Part shown: piece after piece, positions 29,510-42,065 of the stretch
Position numbering within the stretch: position 1 is the first letter of the stretch
Layout of the letters: the number at the start of each line of letters is the position of its first letter
Assembly: GCF_003718735.1 (NCBI RefSeq)
Contig: NZ_CP033460.1
Span: forward strand, 806,001 to 870,000
DNA: 64,000 nucleotides
Origin: Staphylococcus debuckii
Lineage (GTDB): Bacteria > Bacillota > Bacilli > Staphylococcales > Staphylococcaceae
Direction of reading: 5' to 3'
The notes under the pieces: generated by a model
The model's input: the letters and a program-made list of their open reading frames with translations, nothing else
Told to the model about the DNA's origin: nothing
The model's database searches: none
Made by a program: the position numbers and the translations under genes

Positions 29510-29755
29510 ATGGTTCTCGTTTGGTATCTTTGTGCTTCGTTTTTCCCTTGTGTTTTAGTTGTATTATTCAGCGTAATTACTAAAAATAAATGGGTAGGTG
29601 CAATTGTAACATTAACGCTGATTGGCGGTTCAATTTATAAAGGATTCTTCCATAATGAATGGATTATTTTTATAGATGTAGTATCGTTGTTAGCGGGATT
29701 TGTGATTGTTGATCAATTGAATCTCCACAAACAGCACGAAGATGAAGATCGTTAA
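29510..29755 (+). CDS. csbA: CsbA-family small membrane protein
   Basis: 81 residues with three hydrophobic segments (about 3-24, 28-45, 51-68) and a charged tail KQHEDEDR. It resembles B. subtilis CsbA, a sigma-B-controlled membrane protein of unknown function that is also located immediately upstream of uvrBA. No sigma-B promoter was recognised here. GGGTGACAACTT precedes the start. Confidence 0.8.
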   Translation: MVLVWYLCASFFPCVLVVLFSVITKNKWVGAIVTLTLIGGSIYKGFFHNEWIIFIDVVSLLAGFVIVDQLNLHKQHEDEDR

Positions 29756-29782
29756 AAAGAATGATATAAGATAATATATTTC

Positions 29783-29816
29783 AGTACTTGTCACTTTTGA
29801 GGCAAGTGCTTTTTTC
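29783..29816 (+). terminator. Terminator of the YfbR-like/csbA operon
   Basis: AGTACTTGTC pairs with GGCAAGTGCT (G-U pairs) around a short loop; T6 follows. Confidence 0.82.
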
Positions 29817-29840
29817 GTCTTAAAAAAACTTTTTACCTTA

Positions 29841-29854
29841 CGAACAGATGTTTG
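29841..29854. promoter_or_regulatory. LexA (SOS) box upstream of uvrB
   Basis: CGAACAGATGTTTG matches the Gram-positive SOS box CGAAC-N4-GTTCG at nine of ten fixed positions. It overlaps the -35 of the uvrB promoter, so uvrBA should be derepressed after DNA damage. Confidence 0.88.
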
Positions 29855-29881
29855 TATTTTTTCGGATGAATCTGTTAAAAT
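29852..29881 (+). promoter_or_regulatory. Promoter of uvrBA
   Basis: TTGTAT at 29852-29857, 18 bases, TAAAAT at 29876-29881. It gives a leader of about 225 bases before uvrB. Confidence 0.6.
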
Positions 29882-30011
29882 AGTTTATGATACAAAAAGT
29901 TTGAGATAAAGCCAAAATGAGAATATATAGATTAGCAAATAGGGTTGAATTAAATGTACAAACGGACAGTGCGGACTGAAGAGATAACAATGTCTGCTCG
30001 TCTGAGTAGGA

Positions 30012-30038
30012 GGTTGAGGCAATGAGGATGTCTCAGCC
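30012..30038 (+). other. Hairpin in the uvrB leader
   Basis: GGTTGAGGCA pairs with TGTCTCAGCC with G-U wobbles; the sequence after it (GATTTGTGTTTTAG) is moderately T-rich. It resembles the GGGACA...TGTC element family and lies inside the transcribed leader, so it could attenuate uvrBA or be left over from a terminator. Confidence 0.45.
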
Positions 30039-30114
30039 GATTTGTGTTTTAGTACATTGATATAAAGATTGAATATGATTATGTGAATATAAATAAAAGG
30101 AGATTGTTAATTGC

Positions 30115-32097
30115 ATGGAACACCATCCATTTAAAATTGTCTCTGGTTATGAACCTCAAGGTGACCAGCCTACAGCGATTAAAGAGCTTACAGAGGGTAT
30201 TAAAGCGGGCAAACGTCATCAAACATTGTTAGGTGCGACAGGGACAGGTAAAACTTTTACAATGAGCAATGTGATTAAAGAAGTAGGTAAACCGACACTT
30301 GTTATCGCACATAACAAGACACTTGCCGGTCAATTATACAATGAATTTAAAGAGCTGTTTCCAGAAAATAGAGTAGAATATTTCGTCAGCTTTTATGATT
30401 ATTATCAACCAGAAGCTTATGTCCCTTCAACTGATACATTTATTGAAAAGGATGCAACGATCAATGACGAAATCGACCAATTACGACATTCCGCAACAAG
30501 TTCTTTATTTGAACGTGATGATGTAATTATTGTTGCTAGCGTCAGCTGTATTTTTGGGTTAGGGAATCCGGAAGAATATAGTGACTTAGTAGTAAACATC
30601 AGAGAAGGCATGGAGATGGACCGCAGTCAGTTTTTGAGAGACTTAGTGGACATTCAATATACCAGAAATGATATTGATTTTAAACGTGGTACCTTCAGAG
30701 TTCGCGGAGATGTAGTTGAAGTCTTCCCAGCTTCACGTGAAGAAATATGTATCCGTGTAGAATTTTTCGGAGATGAAATTGATCGTATCAGCGAAGTGAA
30801 TTACTTAACTGGAGAAGTATTAAGACAACGTGAACACTTCTCAATTTTCCCAGCATCTCACTATGTCACACGTGATGAAAAGCTGAAATTAGCGATTGAA
30901 AGAATTGAAAAAGAACTAGAAGAACGTCTAAAAGAATTACGTTCTGAAAATAAATTATTAGAAGCTCAAAGACTGGAACAAAGAACCAATTATGATTTGG
31001 AAATGATGAGAGAAATGGGCTTTTGTTCAGGAATTGAAAACTATTCTGTTCATCTAACTTTACGCCCAATCGGTTCCACACCATACACGTTACTTGATTA
31101 CTTCGGTGATGATTGGTTGGTAATGATTGATGAGTCTCATGTAACTTTACCGCAAATCAGAGGAATGTATAACGGAGACAGAGCACGTAAACAAGTGTTA
31201 GTTGACCATGGTTTCCGTTTGCCGAGTGCAATCGATAACAGACCTTTAACTTTCGAAGAATTTGAAGAAAAAACCAAACAATTGGTTTATGTTTCAGCTA
31301 CACCTGGACCTTATGAATTAGAACATACAGATAAAATGACTGAACAAATTATTCGACCTACTGGCTTGTTAGACCCTAAAATTGAAGTCAGACCTACTAA
31401 AAATCAAATTGATGATTTATTAAGTGAAATTCAAGATAGAGTAGAAAAAAATGAACGTGTATTAATCACTACATTGACGAAGAAAATGAGTGAGGACTTA
31501 ACGACATATCTTAAAGAAGCGGGTATTAAAGTAAACTATCTGCATTCTGAAATTAAAACTTTAGAGCGTATCGAAATCATAAGAGACTTGCGTATGGGAA
31601 CTTATGATGCGGTCGTAGGTATCAACTTGTTAAGAGAGGGTATCGATATACCAGAGGTTTCTCTTGTAGTAATTTTAGACGCTGATAAAGAAGGTTTTTT
31701 ACGCTCTGAACGTTCACTCGTACAAACTATTGGCCGTGCTGCCCGTAATGAACATGGTGAAGTAATTATGTACGCTGATAAAGTGACGGACTCTATGCAA
31801 TATGCAATAGATGAAACAGAACGTCGTCGTAAGATTCAAAATGAATATAATGAAGAACATGGTATTACGCCGCAAACGATTCATAAGAAAATTCATGATG
31901 TTATCAGCGCAACAGTAGAGACAGATGAAGAAAATGAAAAAGAACAAAAAGTAGTTCCTAAAAAATTAACGAAAAAAGAACGAGAAAAAACAATTGCCAA
32001 TATAGAAAAAGAAATGAAAAAAGCAGCGAAAGATTTAGACTTCGAAAGAGCAACAGAATTAAGAGATATGTTATTTGAATTAAAGGCAGAAGGGTGA
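30115..32097 (+). CDS. uvrB: Excinuclease ABC subunit B
   Basis: DNA damage-verifying helicase-like subunit of nucleotide excision repair. 660 residues. Walker [14 protein letters not shown] near residue 39, the beta-hairpin region [12 protein letters not shown] (as [15 protein letters not shown]), helicase motifs [12 protein letters not shown] and [19 protein letters not shown], and a C-terminal UVR domain for UvrC contact ([18 protein letters not shown]). AAAGGAGATTG precedes the start; uvrA follows after seven bases. Confidence 0.98.
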   Translation: MEHHPFKIVSGYEPQGDQPTAIKELTEGIKAGKRHQTLLGATGTGKTFTMSNVIKEVGKPTLVIAHNKTLAGQLYNEFKELFPENRVEYFVSFYDYYQPEAYVPSTDTFIEKDATINDEIDQLRHSATSSLFERDDVIIVASVSCIFGLGNPEEYSDLVVNIREGMEMDRSQFLRDLVDIQYTRNDIDFKRGTFRVRGDVVEVFPASREEICIRVEFFGDEIDRISEVNYLTGEVLRQREHFSIFPASHYVTRDEKLKLAIERIEKELEERLKELRSENKLLEAQRLEQRTNYDLEMMREMGFCSGIENYSVHLTLRPIGSTPYTLLDYFGDDWLVMIDESHVTLPQIRGMYNGDRARKQVLVDHGFRLPSAIDNRPLTFEEFEEKTKQLVYVSATPGPYELEHTDKMTEQIIRPTGLLDPKIEVRPTKNQIDDLLSEIQDRVEKNERVLITTLTKKMSEDLTTYLKEAGIKVNYLHSEIKTLERIEIIRDLRMGTYDAVVGINLLREGIDIPEVSLVVILDADKEGFLRSERSLVQTIGRAARNEHGEVIMYADKVTDSMQYAIDETERRRKIQNEYNEEHGITPQTIHKKIHDVISATVETDEENEKEQKVVPKKLTKKEREKTIANIEKEMKKAAKDLDFERATELRDMLFELKAEG

Positions 32098-32104
32098 TAT
32101 CTAG

Positions 32105-34948
32105 ATGAAAGAACCATCCATAGTTGTAAAAGGTGCCAGAGCGCACAACTTAAAAAATGTAGATGTAGAGTTACCGAAGAATAAATTGATTGTGATGACA
32201 GGCTTATCAGGTTCTGGTAAGTCTTCCTTAGCGTTCGATACCATCTATGCTGAAGGGCAGCGCCGTTATGTCGAATCGCTAAGTGCATATGCGCGTCAAT
32301 TCTTGGGACAAATGGATAAACCAGATGTAGATACAATTGAAGGATTGTCGCCAGCAATTTCAATTGATCAAAAAACTACCAGTAAAAACCCACGTTCAAC
32401 AGTAGCAACTGTAACAGAAATATATGATTATATTCGTTTGCTGTATGCAAGAGTAGGAAAAGCATATTGTCCTGAACATGGAATTGAAATAGAATCACAA
32501 ACGGTTCAACAAATGGTAGACCGTACATTAGAATTAGAAGAACGCACTAAAATTCAATTAATGGCTCCGGTGGTTAACCACCGTAAAGGTTCACATGAAA
32601 AGCTATTACAAGATATCAGTAAAAAAGGTTACGTGCGTGTACGTGTAGATGGTGAAATATTAGATATTAATGATGTGCCGGAGTTAGACAAAAATAAAAA
32701 CCATACGATAGAAGTAGTTGTCGATCGCTTAGTAGTTAAGGATGGAATTGAGGGCAGACTAGCTGACTCAATTGAAACAGCTTTAGAACTCGCAGATGGT
32801 AACTTAACTGTTGATATTATTGATGGAGACGAATTGAAGTTCTCTGAAAATCATGCTTGTCCAATTTGCGGATTCAGTATCGGTGAACTAGAACCCCGTA
32901 TGTTTAGTTTCAACAGTCCATTCGGTGCTTGTCCTGATTGTGATGGTTTAGGTCAAAAATTAACAGCAGATGTTGATTTAATTGTGCCTGATCCGAATAA
33001 ATCATTAGCAGAAGGTGCTATTGTACCTTGGGAACCTAAGAGTTCAGATTTTTATCCAACACTTTTAAAACGCGTATGCGAAGTGTATAAAATTAATATG
33101 GACAAACCTTTCAAAAAGTTGACTGATCGTCAAAAGAATATCATCTTACATGGTTCAAAAGATAAAGAAATTAAATTTACTTTTGAATCGCGAAATGGAC
33201 AAAAACGTACACGTACTATGCCGTTTGAAGGTGTTATTCCAAATATTGAAAGACGCTTTCATGAATCGCCTTCTGAATATGTACGCGAAGTGATGCGTAA
33301 ATATATGACTGAGCTCCCTTGTGAAACTTGTCATGGAAAACGTTTAAGTAAAGAAGCGTTATCTGTTTATGTGGCAGGTTTGAATATTGGAGAAGTAGTA
33401 GAGTATTCAATTAAAGAGGCTTTAGATTTCTTTGAAAACATCGATTTGTCAGAGCAAGATCGAAAAATTGCAGATTTAATTTTGAAAGAAATCATTTCCA
33501 GATTGTATTTCTTAAATAATGTCGGGTTGGATTATTTAACGTTGAATCGTTCCTCAGGCACACTTTCTGGTGGTGAGGCACAACGAATTCGCTTAGCTAC
33601 TCAAATCGGTTCCAGATTGTCAGGTGTACTCTATGTGTTGGATGAGCCGTCTATTGGTCTGCATCAACGTGATAATGATCGTTTAATTGAAACGTTGAAA
33701 GAAATGCGCGATTTAGGTAATACACTCATTGTAGTTGAACACGATGATGATACGATGAGAGAAGCGGATTACCTAGTAGACGTAGGGCCAGGTGCCGGAG
33801 AACATGGTGGCGAAATTGTGGCTAGCGGTACTCCAAAACAAGTGATGCGTAACAAGAAATCCTTAACTGGTCAATATTTGAGCGGCAAGAAACGTATTGA
33901 AGTACCAGAATACAGATGTCCAGCTACAGAGCGCAGATTGAAAGTCAGAGGCGCTAATAGCAATAACTTGAAAGATGTCAATGTCGATTTTCCGCTCTCT
34001 ACTATGACTGTCGTTACAGGAGTATCGGGCTCAGGGAAAAGTTCTTTAGTAAATGAAGTGCTGTATAAAACACTTGCGCAAAAAATCAATAAATCTAAAG
34101 TAAGACCTGGCAAAGTAGATGAAATTGAAGGTATCGATCAATTGGATAAAGTGATTGATATTGACCAATCTCCAATTGGTAGAACACCACGTTCAAATCC
34201 AGCTACTTACACAGGTGTATTCGATGATATTCGCGATGTATTTGCACAAACGAATGAAGCGAAGATTCGCGGGTATCAAAAAGGACGTTTCAGCTTTAAT
34301 GTTAAAGGCGGCCGTTGCGAAGCTTGTAAAGGTGACGGTATTATTAAAATAGAAATGCACTTTTTGCCTGATGTCTATGTACCTTGTGAAGTATGCGGAG
34401 GTAAACGTTACAACCGCGAAACTTTAGAAGTCACATACAAAGGTAAAAACATTGCAGATGTATTAGATATGACTGCAGAAGAAGCGACTCATTTCTTTGA
34501 AAATATACCTAAAATCAAACGTAAATTACAAACTTTAGTAGATGTTGGTTTGGGCTATGTTAAATTAGGACAGCCAGCAACGACTTTATCTGGCGGTGAA
34601 GCACAACGTGTCAAACTTGCATCTGAACTGCACAAACGTTCTACTGGACGTTCTATTTATATATTAGATGAGCCGACAACAGGTTTGCATGTTGATGATA
34701 TCAGCCGTTTATTGAAAGTGTTGAATCGTATTGTAGAAAACGGCGACACTGTAGTTATTATTGAACATAACTTAGACGTCATTAAGACAGCGGACTATAT
34801 CATTGATTTAGGACCTGAAGGCGGCGATGGCGGCGGTACAATAGTTGCGACCGGCACGCCGGAAGAAATTGCAGAAACGCCGGATTCTTATACAGGCAAA
34901 TATTTGAAAAAAGTTTTAGAGCGGGATAAAGCTGAAGCAACAAAATAA
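32105..34948 (+). CDS. uvrA: Excinuclease ABC subunit A
   Basis: Damage-sensing ABC-type ATPase that loads UvrB. 947 residues with two nucleotide-binding halves: Walker [15 protein letters not shown] near residue 37 and [14 protein letters not shown] near 643; signatures [14 protein letters not shown] and [14 protein letters not shown]. Zinc modules [11 protein letters not shown]...ACPDCDGLG and CEACKGDG...[10 protein letters not shown] are complete. Coupled to uvrB. Confidence 0.98.
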   Translation: MKEPSIVVKGARAHNLKNVDVELPKNKLIVMTGLSGSGKSSLAFDTIYAEGQRRYVESLSAYARQFLGQMDKPDVDTIEGLSPAISIDQKTTSKNPRSTVATVTEIYDYIRLLYARVGKAYCPEHGIEIESQTVQQMVDRTLELEERTKIQLMAPVVNHRKGSHEKLLQDISKKGYVRVRVDGEILDINDVPELDKNKNHTIEVVVDRLVVKDGIEGRLADSIETALELADGNLTVDIIDGDELKFSENHACPICGFSIGELEPRMFSFNSPFGACPDCDGLGQKLTADVDLIVPDPNKSLAEGAIVPWEPKSSDFYPTLLKRVCEVYKINMDKPFKKLTDRQKNIILHGSKDKEIKFTFESRNGQKRTRTMPFEGVIPNIERRFHESPSEYVREVMRKYMTELPCETCHGKRLSKEALSVYVAGLNIGEVVEYSIKEALDFFENIDLSEQDRKIADLILKEIISRLYFLNNVGLDYLTLNRSSGTLSGGEAQRIRLATQIGSRLSGVLYVLDEPSIGLHQRDNDRLIETLKEMRDLGNTLIVVEHDDDTMREADYLVDVGPGAGEHGGEIVASGTPKQVMRNKKSLTGQYLSGKKRIEVPEYRCPATERRLKVRGANSNNLKDVNVDFPLSTMTVVTGVSGSGKSSLVNEVLYKTLAQKINKSKVRPGKVDEIEGIDQLDKVIDIDQSPIGRTPRSNPATYTGVFDDIRDVFAQTNEAKIRGYQKGRFSFNVKGGRCEACKGDGIIKIEMHFLPDVYVPCEVCGGKRYNRETLEVTYKGKNIADVLDMTAEEATHFFENIPKIKRKLQTLVDVGLGYVKLGQPATTLSGGEAQRVKLASELHKRSTGRSIYILDEPTTGLHVDDISRLLKVLNRIVENGDTVVIIEHNLDVIKTADYIIDLGPEGGDGGGTIVATGTPEEIAETPDSYTGKYLKKVLERDKAEATK

Positions 34949-34961
34949 GAAAATACTATCG

Positions 34962-35018
34962 GAGCGGAAAGACGAAATAATTTGAAGTATTATTATTTCA
35001 TCTTTCCGCTCTTTTTCT
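34962..35018 (+). terminator. Terminator of uvrBA
   Basis: GAGCGGAAAG and CTTTCCGCTC close a 20-base stem that extends through GAAATAAT / ATTATTTC; the tail is TTTTTCTT. Confidence 0.93.
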
Positions 35019-35186
35019 TATACATAAAATATTTTCCAACAAGGAAAGTGAATAAATTTTTGAACATTGTCAAAAAATGATAGAATGTATCAAGTAATAA
35101 TCGTTAAACCAATAACTTAAACACAATCTTTTTTGATATGATAGAGATAAGAAGAAATAAAGGAAATTGAGGATTGAGGTGAAATT

Positions 35187-36125
35187 ATGTTAACTGCAAG
35201 AGCGTTAGTTAATAAATTCAAGTTGCAACTCGTTGCAGGTGAAGAGGGATTGGATCGTCCAATACATAATACAGATATTTCTCGACCAGGTTTAGAAATG
35301 GCAGGTTATTTCTCTCATTATGCATCAGATCGTATTCAATTATTAGGCACTACTGAGCTTTCTTTTTATAATCTGCTTCCTGATAAAGAACGTCACGGCA
35401 GATTACGTAAATTATGTCGTCCAGATACACCGGCAATTATAGTAACCCGTGATATTGAGCCTCCTGAAGAACTAGTGACTGCAGCAAAAGAACTAGGTAC
35501 ACCATTGCTTACTTCTAAAGATCCTACAACCAGCTTAATGAGCCGTCTGACAACCTATTTAGAGCATGAATTGGCTAAGACGACATCATTGCACGGCGTA
35601 CTTGTCGATGTTTATGGTGTGGGCGTGCTTATTACAGGAGATTCTGGTATTGGTAAAAGTGAAACTGCTTTAGAACTCGTTAAACGCGGTCACCGTCTAG
35701 TAGCAGATGATAATGTGGAAATTCGTGAAATCACGAAAGATGAATTAATTGGTAAACCGCCAAAACTAATCGAACATTTATTAGAAATTCGCGGGTTAGG
35801 AATTATTAATGTAATGACTTTATTCGGCGCAGGTTCTATTTTAACCGAGAAAAAAATCGGTTTGAATATCAATTTGGAAAATTGGGATAAAGATAAACTC
35901 TATGACCGTGTCGGTTTAAATGAGGAGACATTGCGTATTCTAGAAACTGAAATCACGAAAAAAACGATTCCTGTACGGCCAGGCAGAAACGTGGCTGTTA
36001 TTATTGAAGTTGCGGCGATGAATTACCGCTTGAATATAATGGGAATTAATACAGCTGAAGAGTTTAATGAGCGATTAAATGCTGAAATTCTACGCAAAAA
36101 TGAACATAAAGAGGAGAACGAGTGA
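35187..36125 (+). CDS. hprK: HPr kinase/phosphorylase
   Basis: Phosphorylates and dephosphorylates HPr on its regulatory serine and so sets CcpA-based carbon catabolite control. 312 residues. P-loop [25 protein letters not shown] near residue 152 and the HprK signature [19 protein letters not shown] near 205. The last base of its stop codon is the first base of the lgt start. GAGGTGAAATT is the ribosome-binding site. Confidence 0.97.
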   Translation: MLTARALVNKFKLQLVAGEEGLDRPIHNTDISRPGLEMAGYFSHYASDRIQLLGTTELSFYNLLPDKERHGRLRKLCRPDTPAIIVTRDIEPPEELVTAAKELGTPLLTSKDPTTSLMSRLTTYLEHELAKTTSLHGVLVDVYGVGVLITGDSGIGKSETALELVKRGHRLVADDNVEIREITKDELIGKPPKLIEHLLEIRGLGIINVMTLFGAGSILTEKKIGLNINLENWDKDKLYDRVGLNEETLRILETEITKKTIPVRPGRNVAVIIEVAAMNYRLNIMGINTAEEFNERLNAEILRKNEHKEENE

Positions 36126-36952
36126 TGATGTCGAATTTGGCTTACATTGATCCTATAGCCTTTCACCTAGGTCCGGTAGAAGTGCGCTGGTACGGAATCA
36201 TTATCGCAGCCGGTATTTTATTAGGTTACTTTATTGCACAAGAGGGTGCTAAAAGAATAGGATTACATAAAGACGCTTTAATAGATATTATCTTTTGGAG
36301 TGCCATCTTTGGATTTATTTCAGCGCGAATTTACTTTGTTATTTTTCAATGGCCTTATTATGCGGCCAATCCAGCTGAAATTCCGATGATTTGGCATGGA
36401 GGCATTGCAATTCATGGTGGTTTGATAGGTGGATTTATTACCGGGGTAATTATTTGTAAACGTAATAATCACCATCCTTTGCAAATCGGAGATATTATTG
36501 CGCCAAGTATTATTTTAGCGCAAGGCATTGGACGCTGGGGCAACTTTATGAACCACGAAGCACATGGCGGGCCAGTGTCTAAAGCCTTTTTAGAAAATAT
36601 GCATATCCCTGAATTTATTATTAATAATATGCACATTGATGGTAAATATTACCAACCTACATTTCTATATGAGTCAATTTGGGATGTAATTGGATTTGCA
36701 CTATTGTTATTTTTACGCAAGCATTTACGTATTGGAGAAACATTCTTTGTTTACTTAATCTGGTATTCTATCGGAAGATTCTTTGTAGAAGGTTTACGTA
36801 CAGACAGCTTAATGTTGACAAGCAACATCCGTGTAGCGCAACTCGTATCCATTCTCTTGATAGTTATTAGTATCGGCATGATTATTTATCGCCGTATTAA
36901 GTTTCAACCTCCACAATACAAAGATACTAAGGCATTACCTTGGCCTAAATAG
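36125..36952 (+). CDS. lgt: Prolipoprotein diacylglyceryl transferase
   Basis: Membrane enzyme that adds diacylglycerol to the lipobox Cys of lipoproteins, such as SstD and the YkyA-like protein here. 275 residues, about seven spans, with [15 protein letters not shown], the [13 protein letters not shown] motif, and the Lgt signature [14 protein letters not shown]. The frame starts with GTG-ATG-ATG (36122, 36125, 36128); 36125 is best spaced from GAGGAG, but 36128 is possible. Operon hprK-lgt-acyltransferase-TPR as in other Bacillales. Confidence 0.96.
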   Translation: MMSNLAYIDPIAFHLGPVEVRWYGIIIAAGILLGYFIAQEGAKRIGLHKDALIDIIFWSAIFGFISARIYFVIFQWPYYAANPAEIPMIWHGGIAIHGGLIGGFITGVIICKRNNHHPLQIGDIIAPSIILAQGIGRWGNFMNHEAHGGPVSKAFLENMHIPEFIINNMHIDGKYYQPTFLYESIWDVIGFALLLFLRKHLRIGETFFVYLIWYSIGRFFVEGLRTDSLMLTSNIRVAQLVSILLIVISIGMIIYRRIKFQPPQYKDTKALPWPK

Positions 36953-36966
36953 AAAAGAGTGATGAC

Positions 36967-37449
36967 TTGAGACAGTATAAAAAGATTGTTAATCATTTTC
37001 CTCATACTAACCCTTTATGGCGCATGTATAAAATAATCAACTTTTCTAAAGTGTTCAGACAAACATTGTTAATTGAAATTGCGCGGTTTATCCCAGTGTT
37101 GTCTTTAAAACTATGGGTATATCGTGCTTGTTTAGGCATGAAAATCGGTAAGAAAACAGCGTTCGCTTATAAAGTTATGCCGGATGTATTATATCCAGAA
37201 TTAATTCAGATTGGTGAAAATTGCGTAATAGGCTATAATACAACAATATTGACACACGAGTTTCTAGTTTCAGAATATCGTATTGGAGAAGTTGTAATCG
37301 GCAATAATACTTTGATAGGCGCTAACTCAACTATCTTGGCTGGTGTAACTATAGGAAATAATGTGCGTGTAGGTGCAGGTACAGTTGTGAGTAAAGATAT
37401 TCCGGATAATGCATTAGCATTCGGAAATCCTATGCAAATACGTTTATAG
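36967..37449 (+). CDS. LbH-type acyltransferase (YvoF-like)
   Basis: 160 residues with a left-handed beta-helix of hexapeptide repeats from about residue 75 to 150 (IGENCVIGYNTTILTHEF, IGNNTLIGANSTILAGVTIG, NNVRVGAGTVVSKDIPDN), as in O-acetyltransferases. The acceptor is unknown. Initiates with TTG; GAGTGATG lies before it. Same place after lgt as B. subtilis yvoF. Confidence 0.82.
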   Translation: MRQYKKIVNHFPHTNPLWRMYKIINFSKVFRQTLLIEIARFIPVLSLKLWVYRACLGMKIGKKTAFAYKVMPDVLYPELIQIGENCVIGYNTTILTHEFLVSEYRIGEVVIGNNTLIGANSTILAGVTIGNNVRVGAGTVVSKDIPDNALAFGNPMQIRL

Positions 37450-37469
37450 TTAGAAAGGAGGGACAATCC

Positions 37470-38909
37470 ATGGCACAAAATCAACATAAAAATGTCATAC
37501 CGATGCAAAGAGATGCTGCTTTTTTCAAAAGAATTGCAGAATCTAAAATGAAACAAAAAGATTATCATAAAGCAGCAGAGTATTATCAAAAAGCCCTTGA
37601 ATTGTCACCTTCTGACTTTGAATTGCTCGTTGATTATACCCAAGCATTGAAAGAAATAGGCCAAGGCAGCAACGTGGCAGAGCGTTATTATGATTATATA
37701 GCTAAAGGAGAGCATCTGGCAGATGCGTTTTTCCAATTAAGCCAGCTTTACATCACATTGAACGATCCAAATAAAGCCTTTTGCTTTGGAATGAATTATG
37801 TATTAGAAGCGGAAGATGAAGATTATCGTTCTGAATTAGAAGAAATGTTTGAAGTGGTTTATGATGATTTGGATAAATTAGAAAAGGAAAGCCAAGCCTT
37901 TGCGGTTCAAATGATTTTCCAGCATCTTTTTTCACAAGGCAGATTAGAAGATGCCAGAGATTATGTGTTGAGACAAGATATGAAGATTCGCGCACATCAC
38001 AGCATTCGCAATCTCTTAGCTATGAGTTATTTGTATTTAGGTGATTACGATCAAGCGCGAACGATGTTGAAACAGCTCTTAAAAGAAAATCAAACTGACG
38101 TTCATGCATTATGCCACTATACATTGTTGCTCTATAATACGAAAAATAAAGCTTACCCTAGTTATCTGCAATTATTATCTAAAGTCGTGCCTATGAATGA
38201 AGATGAAACCTTTAAATTAGGTATTGTCCTTAGTTATTTAAAAAAATATGAAGCTTCTCAGAAACTGCTCTTCCCTTTATACAAGAAAGGGAAATTTATT
38301 TCTATACAGCTCTTTCACGCTTTAAGTTATAACTATTATTTCCTAGGAAATAAAGAACAGAGTATTTACTTTTGGAATAAGCTGCAAGAAATAACTAAGA
38401 GCAGTCCCGGTTATCCTCCTTGGGTGATTTCTGAAAATGATAATTTCTTCCAATCTAATATTTTGCCTTTATTAACGAGTGAAGATAACCATGCCCGTAT
38501 TTACGGTATCTTTCTATTAAATCAAGTTAAAGGAAAAGAACTGCTGATTACGGAGGAAGTTTGGGCAGTATTAGAAACGATGGATGAATATGAAAAGCTG
38601 TACCTCACTTATCTCATTAAAGGATTGAAATTGGTAAAGTTAGATTTTATTCACCGCGGCATGTTAGCATTATATGAGCATGAAACATTACGTCATTACC
38701 ATAATTTATTTATTGCTTGGATTGATCGTGCAGAAGGTTTGATTGCAAGCGGCTATGATTTAGAGCAAGTTGAAGGTTATGTCGCAGCATTTGTCTATTT
38801 ATTTTTCAGACAAACTGAACAAAAGGTAACTAAGAAACAAGCTGCAGAGTGGTTTGATATTTCGACTTACGGTTTAAATAAAGCAATTAATATTCTGTTA
38901 GAGGTTTAG
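37470..38909 (+). CDS. Tetratricopeptide-repeat protein
   Basis: 479 residues, soluble. TPR-like units start near residue 30 (DYHKAAEYYQKALELSPSDFELL) and continue (RLEDARDYVLRQD; GDYDQARTMLKQLLKENQTDVHAL). The C terminus has a helix-turn-helix-like stretch, KKQAAEWFDISTYGLNKAINILLEV. Probably a protein-interaction scaffold; no function known. AGAAAGGAGGG is a very strong ribosome-binding site. Last gene of the hprK operon. Confidence 0.8.
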   Translation: MAQNQHKNVIPMQRDAAFFKRIAESKMKQKDYHKAAEYYQKALELSPSDFELLVDYTQALKEIGQGSNVAERYYDYIAKGEHLADAFFQLSQLYITLNDPNKAFCFGMNYVLEAEDEDYRSELEEMFEVVYDDLDKLEKESQAFAVQMIFQHLFSQGRLEDARDYVLRQDMKIRAHHSIRNLLAMSYLYLGDYDQARTMLKQLLKENQTDVHALCHYTLLLYNTKNKAYPSYLQLLSKVVPMNEDETFKLGIVLSYLKKYEASQKLLFPLYKKGKFISIQLFHALSYNYYFLGNKEQSIYFWNKLQEITKSSPGYPPWVISENDNFFQSNILPLLTSEDNHARIYGIFLLNQVKGKELLITEEVWAVLETMDEYEKLYLTYLIKGLKLVKLDFIHRGMLALYEHETLRHYHNLFIAWIDRAEGLIASGYDLEQVEGYVAAFVYLFFRQTEQKVTKKQAAEWFDISTYGLNKAINILLEV

Positions 38910-38923
38910 AAATAAAGTAGGAG

Positions 38924-38963
38924 ATAACGATTTGCTTATGGCATACTTTGAGCAAATCGTTAT
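38924..38963. other. Perfect 13-base inverted repeat upstream of trxB
   Basis: ATAACGATTTGCT and AGCAAATCGTTAT with a 14-base loop. No T run follows, so it may be a weak terminator of the TPR gene or an operator for trxB. TATAAT-like boxes follow at 38979-38989. Confidence 0.55.
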
Positions 38964-39009
38964 ATTTAAAGAGAACGATATAATATAATACATGATGATA
39001 TGAAGATAG

Positions 39010-39975
<966 letters not shown>

Positions 39976-39986
39976 TAAAAACGAAC

Positions 39987-40040
39987 AAGGTTTGAATATT
40001 GCACGAATGTAAATTTTCTGTGTATTATTCAAACCTTTTT
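39987..40040 (+). terminator. Terminator of trxB
   Basis: AAGGTTTGAATA pairs with TATTCAAACCTT (with an internal GCAC/GTGT part), followed by TTTTTACAT. Confidence 0.85.
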
Positions 40041-40138
40041 ACATATTCTGCATTTGCAATGCCAATCCATGAAGCGAATGTGATAGTATTGAATATAATG
40101 AGGATATTATGAGCGAATTTAAACAGGATGGTGGCAAA

Positions 40139-41062
40139 ATGCAACATGAAGAAAATGAAGTCGTAAATAAAAGTGAATTATTAGTAGTTACCGGTATGTC
40201 AGGCGCAGGGAAGTCTGTGGTGCTGCAAAGCTTAGAAGATTTAGGATACTTTTGTGTGGATAATTTACCGCCTATTCTACTTCCTAAGTTTGTAGAATTA
40301 ATGGAACAAGGGAATCCGTCACTGCAAAAAGTAGCAATTGCAATCGACTTACGCGGGCAAGAATTTTTCAAATCCTTAGTTAAAGAAGTAGACTTACTTC
40401 GCAGTCAGAACCATGTTATTGTAGATGTTATGTTTGTGGAAGCGAGTGAATCCAAGCTAATTTCTAGATATAAAGAAACCCGTCGTGCGCATCCGTTAAA
40501 TGACAATGGTCAACGTTCATTAATAGATGCGATTCAAGAAGAAAGACAATCTCTATCAGAAATCCGCAGTTTTGCAAACTTTGTCATTGATACAACAGCT
40601 CTAAAACCTAAAGAGTTACGTGCACAAATAGATGAATTATTCAATCGAGATAATATTGAAACTTTCAGTATTAGTGTGACAAGCTTTGGTTTTAAACATG
40701 GTATTCAACAAGATGCAGACTTAGTATTTGACGTGCGTTTTTTACCTAATCCATTTTACGTAAAAGAATTGCGACCTTTGACAGGCGTAGACGACGCAGT
40801 CTATCAATATGTTATGAAATGGCAAGAGACGGCTATCTTTTATGATAAGTTGTTGGATTTATTGAAATTTATGATTCCGGGATACAAGAAAGAGGGCAAG
40901 ACACAGCTGGTGATTGCAATAGGATGTACGGGTGGACAACATCGTTCGGTTGCCTTAGCGAAACGTCTTGCTGAAGATTTAAATGAAAGTTATGACTACA
41001 ATGTGTATGTTCACCACAGAGATGCGCATATTGAAAGTGGCGAGAAGAATGAAAAAAGTTAA
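40139..41062 (+). CDS. rapZ: RapZ/YvcJ-family P-loop nucleotide- and RNA-binding protein
   Basis: 307 residues with Walker [14 protein letters not shown] near residue 20, FVDNLPP-like [13 protein letters not shown], and the C-terminal RapZ domain ([31 protein letters not shown]). In E. coli it guides decay of GlmZ RNA; in B. subtilis YvcJ binds nucleotides and affects competence. The frame is open from 40109 too; I prefer 40139 because AGGATGGTGG precedes it and because it matches the N-terminal length of relatives. First gene of rapZ-yvcK-whiA. Confidence 0.92.
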   Translation: MQHEENEVVNKSELLVVTGMSGAGKSVVLQSLEDLGYFCVDNLPPILLPKFVELMEQGNPSLQKVAIAIDLRGQEFFKSLVKEVDLLRSQNHVIVDVMFVEASESKLISRYKETRRAHPLNDNGQRSLIDAIQEERQSLSEIRSFANFVIDTTALKPKELRAQIDELFNRDNIETFSISVTSFGFKHGIQQDADLVFDVRFLPNPFYVKELRPLTGVDDAVYQYVMKWQETAIFYDKLLDLLKFMIPGYKKEGKTQLVIAIGCTGGQHRSVALAKRLAEDLNESYDYNVYVHHRDAHIESGEKNEKS

Positions 41063-42047
41063 AATCGTATTAATTGGGGGCGGTACAGGACTCTCAGTCT
41101 TGGCACGTGGTTTGAAAGATTATCCGATTGACATTACTGCTATTGTGACTGTGGCGGATGACGGCGGCAGTACGGGTAAAATACGTAATGAAATGGATAT
41201 TCCGGCCCCTGGAGATATCAGAAACGTTATTGCAGCTTTAAGTGATACAGAACCGACTTTGAAAGAATTGTTCCAATATCGCTTCCAAGATAATCAAGTA
41301 GAAGGGCATTCGTTAGGTAATCTGCTTATTGCAGCAATGACTAATATTACAGATGACTTTGGTCATGCAGTAAAAGAACTTAGTAAAATATTAAATATCA
41401 AAGGACGTGTGATTCCTTCTACTAATTCCAGTATTCGTTTAAATGCTGAAATGGAAGATGGAGAAATCGTCTGCGGTGAATCTAATATTCCTAAACGTCA
41501 AAAGAAGATTAAACGTGTATTTATTGAACCTGCTGATGTACAGCCGATGGAAGAGGCGATTGATGCCTTAGAGCATGCGGATTTAATTGTTTTAGGACCA
41601 GGTTCACTTTATACAAGTGTACTTTCGAATTTGTGTGTTCCAGGTATCGGGGACGCTATTCAACAAAGTGGTGCTCCTAAAGTATATGTGTCTAACGTAA
41701 TGACACAGCACGGAGAAACAGATGCCTTTGATGTTATGGATCATGTGCATGCATTAAATCGACATATGGGTGCTAACTTTATCGATTATGTTATTTGTTG
41801 TGAAAATGAAGATTATAGCAATCAAATCTTAGAAAATTATCGTAAAGAATGTGCAGAACCTGTTAAATATCACAAAGAAGATATTGAAGCGGAAGGCATT
41901 ATACCGTTAACTGATCCTGATTTAGTGCATATTTCAGAGAAGAATCGAGTGAGACATAATACTAAGCGTCTTGCTCGGATGATTTATGATTTAGCTCTAG
42001 ATCTGACAAGCACAATTCCGTTTAAACCTAAAAAAAGAAAAAAGTAA
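41049..42047 (+). CDS. yvcK: YvcK (gluconeogenesis factor, CofD-like)
   Basis: 332 residues. The CofD-like fold is marked by [32 protein letters not shown] and [10 protein letters not shown], then [12 protein letters not shown] and [12 protein letters not shown]. YvcK binds UDP-sugars and is needed for growth on gluconeogenic carbon and for normal cell shape in B. subtilis. The frame extends up to 40983, but ATG at 41049 matches the family start; it overlaps rapZ by 14 bases. Confidence 0.93.
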   Translation: MKKVKIVLIGGGTGLSVLARGLKDYPIDITAIVTVADDGGSTGKIRNEMDIPAPGDIRNVIAALSDTEPTLKELFQYRFQDNQVEGHSLGNLLIAAMTNITDDFGHAVKELSKILNIKGRVIPSTNSSIRLNAEMEDGEIVCGESNIPKRQKKIKRVFIEPADVQPMEEAIDALEHADLIVLGPGSLYTSVLSNLCVPGIGDAIQQSGAPKVYVSNVMTQHGETDAFDVMDHVHALNRHMGANFIDYVICCENEDYSNQILENYRKECAEPVKYHKEDIEAEGIIPLTDPDLVHISEKNRVRHNTKRLARMIYDLALDLTSTIPFKPKKRKK

Positions 42048-42065
42048 AGAAAGGAATGGCGCAGC

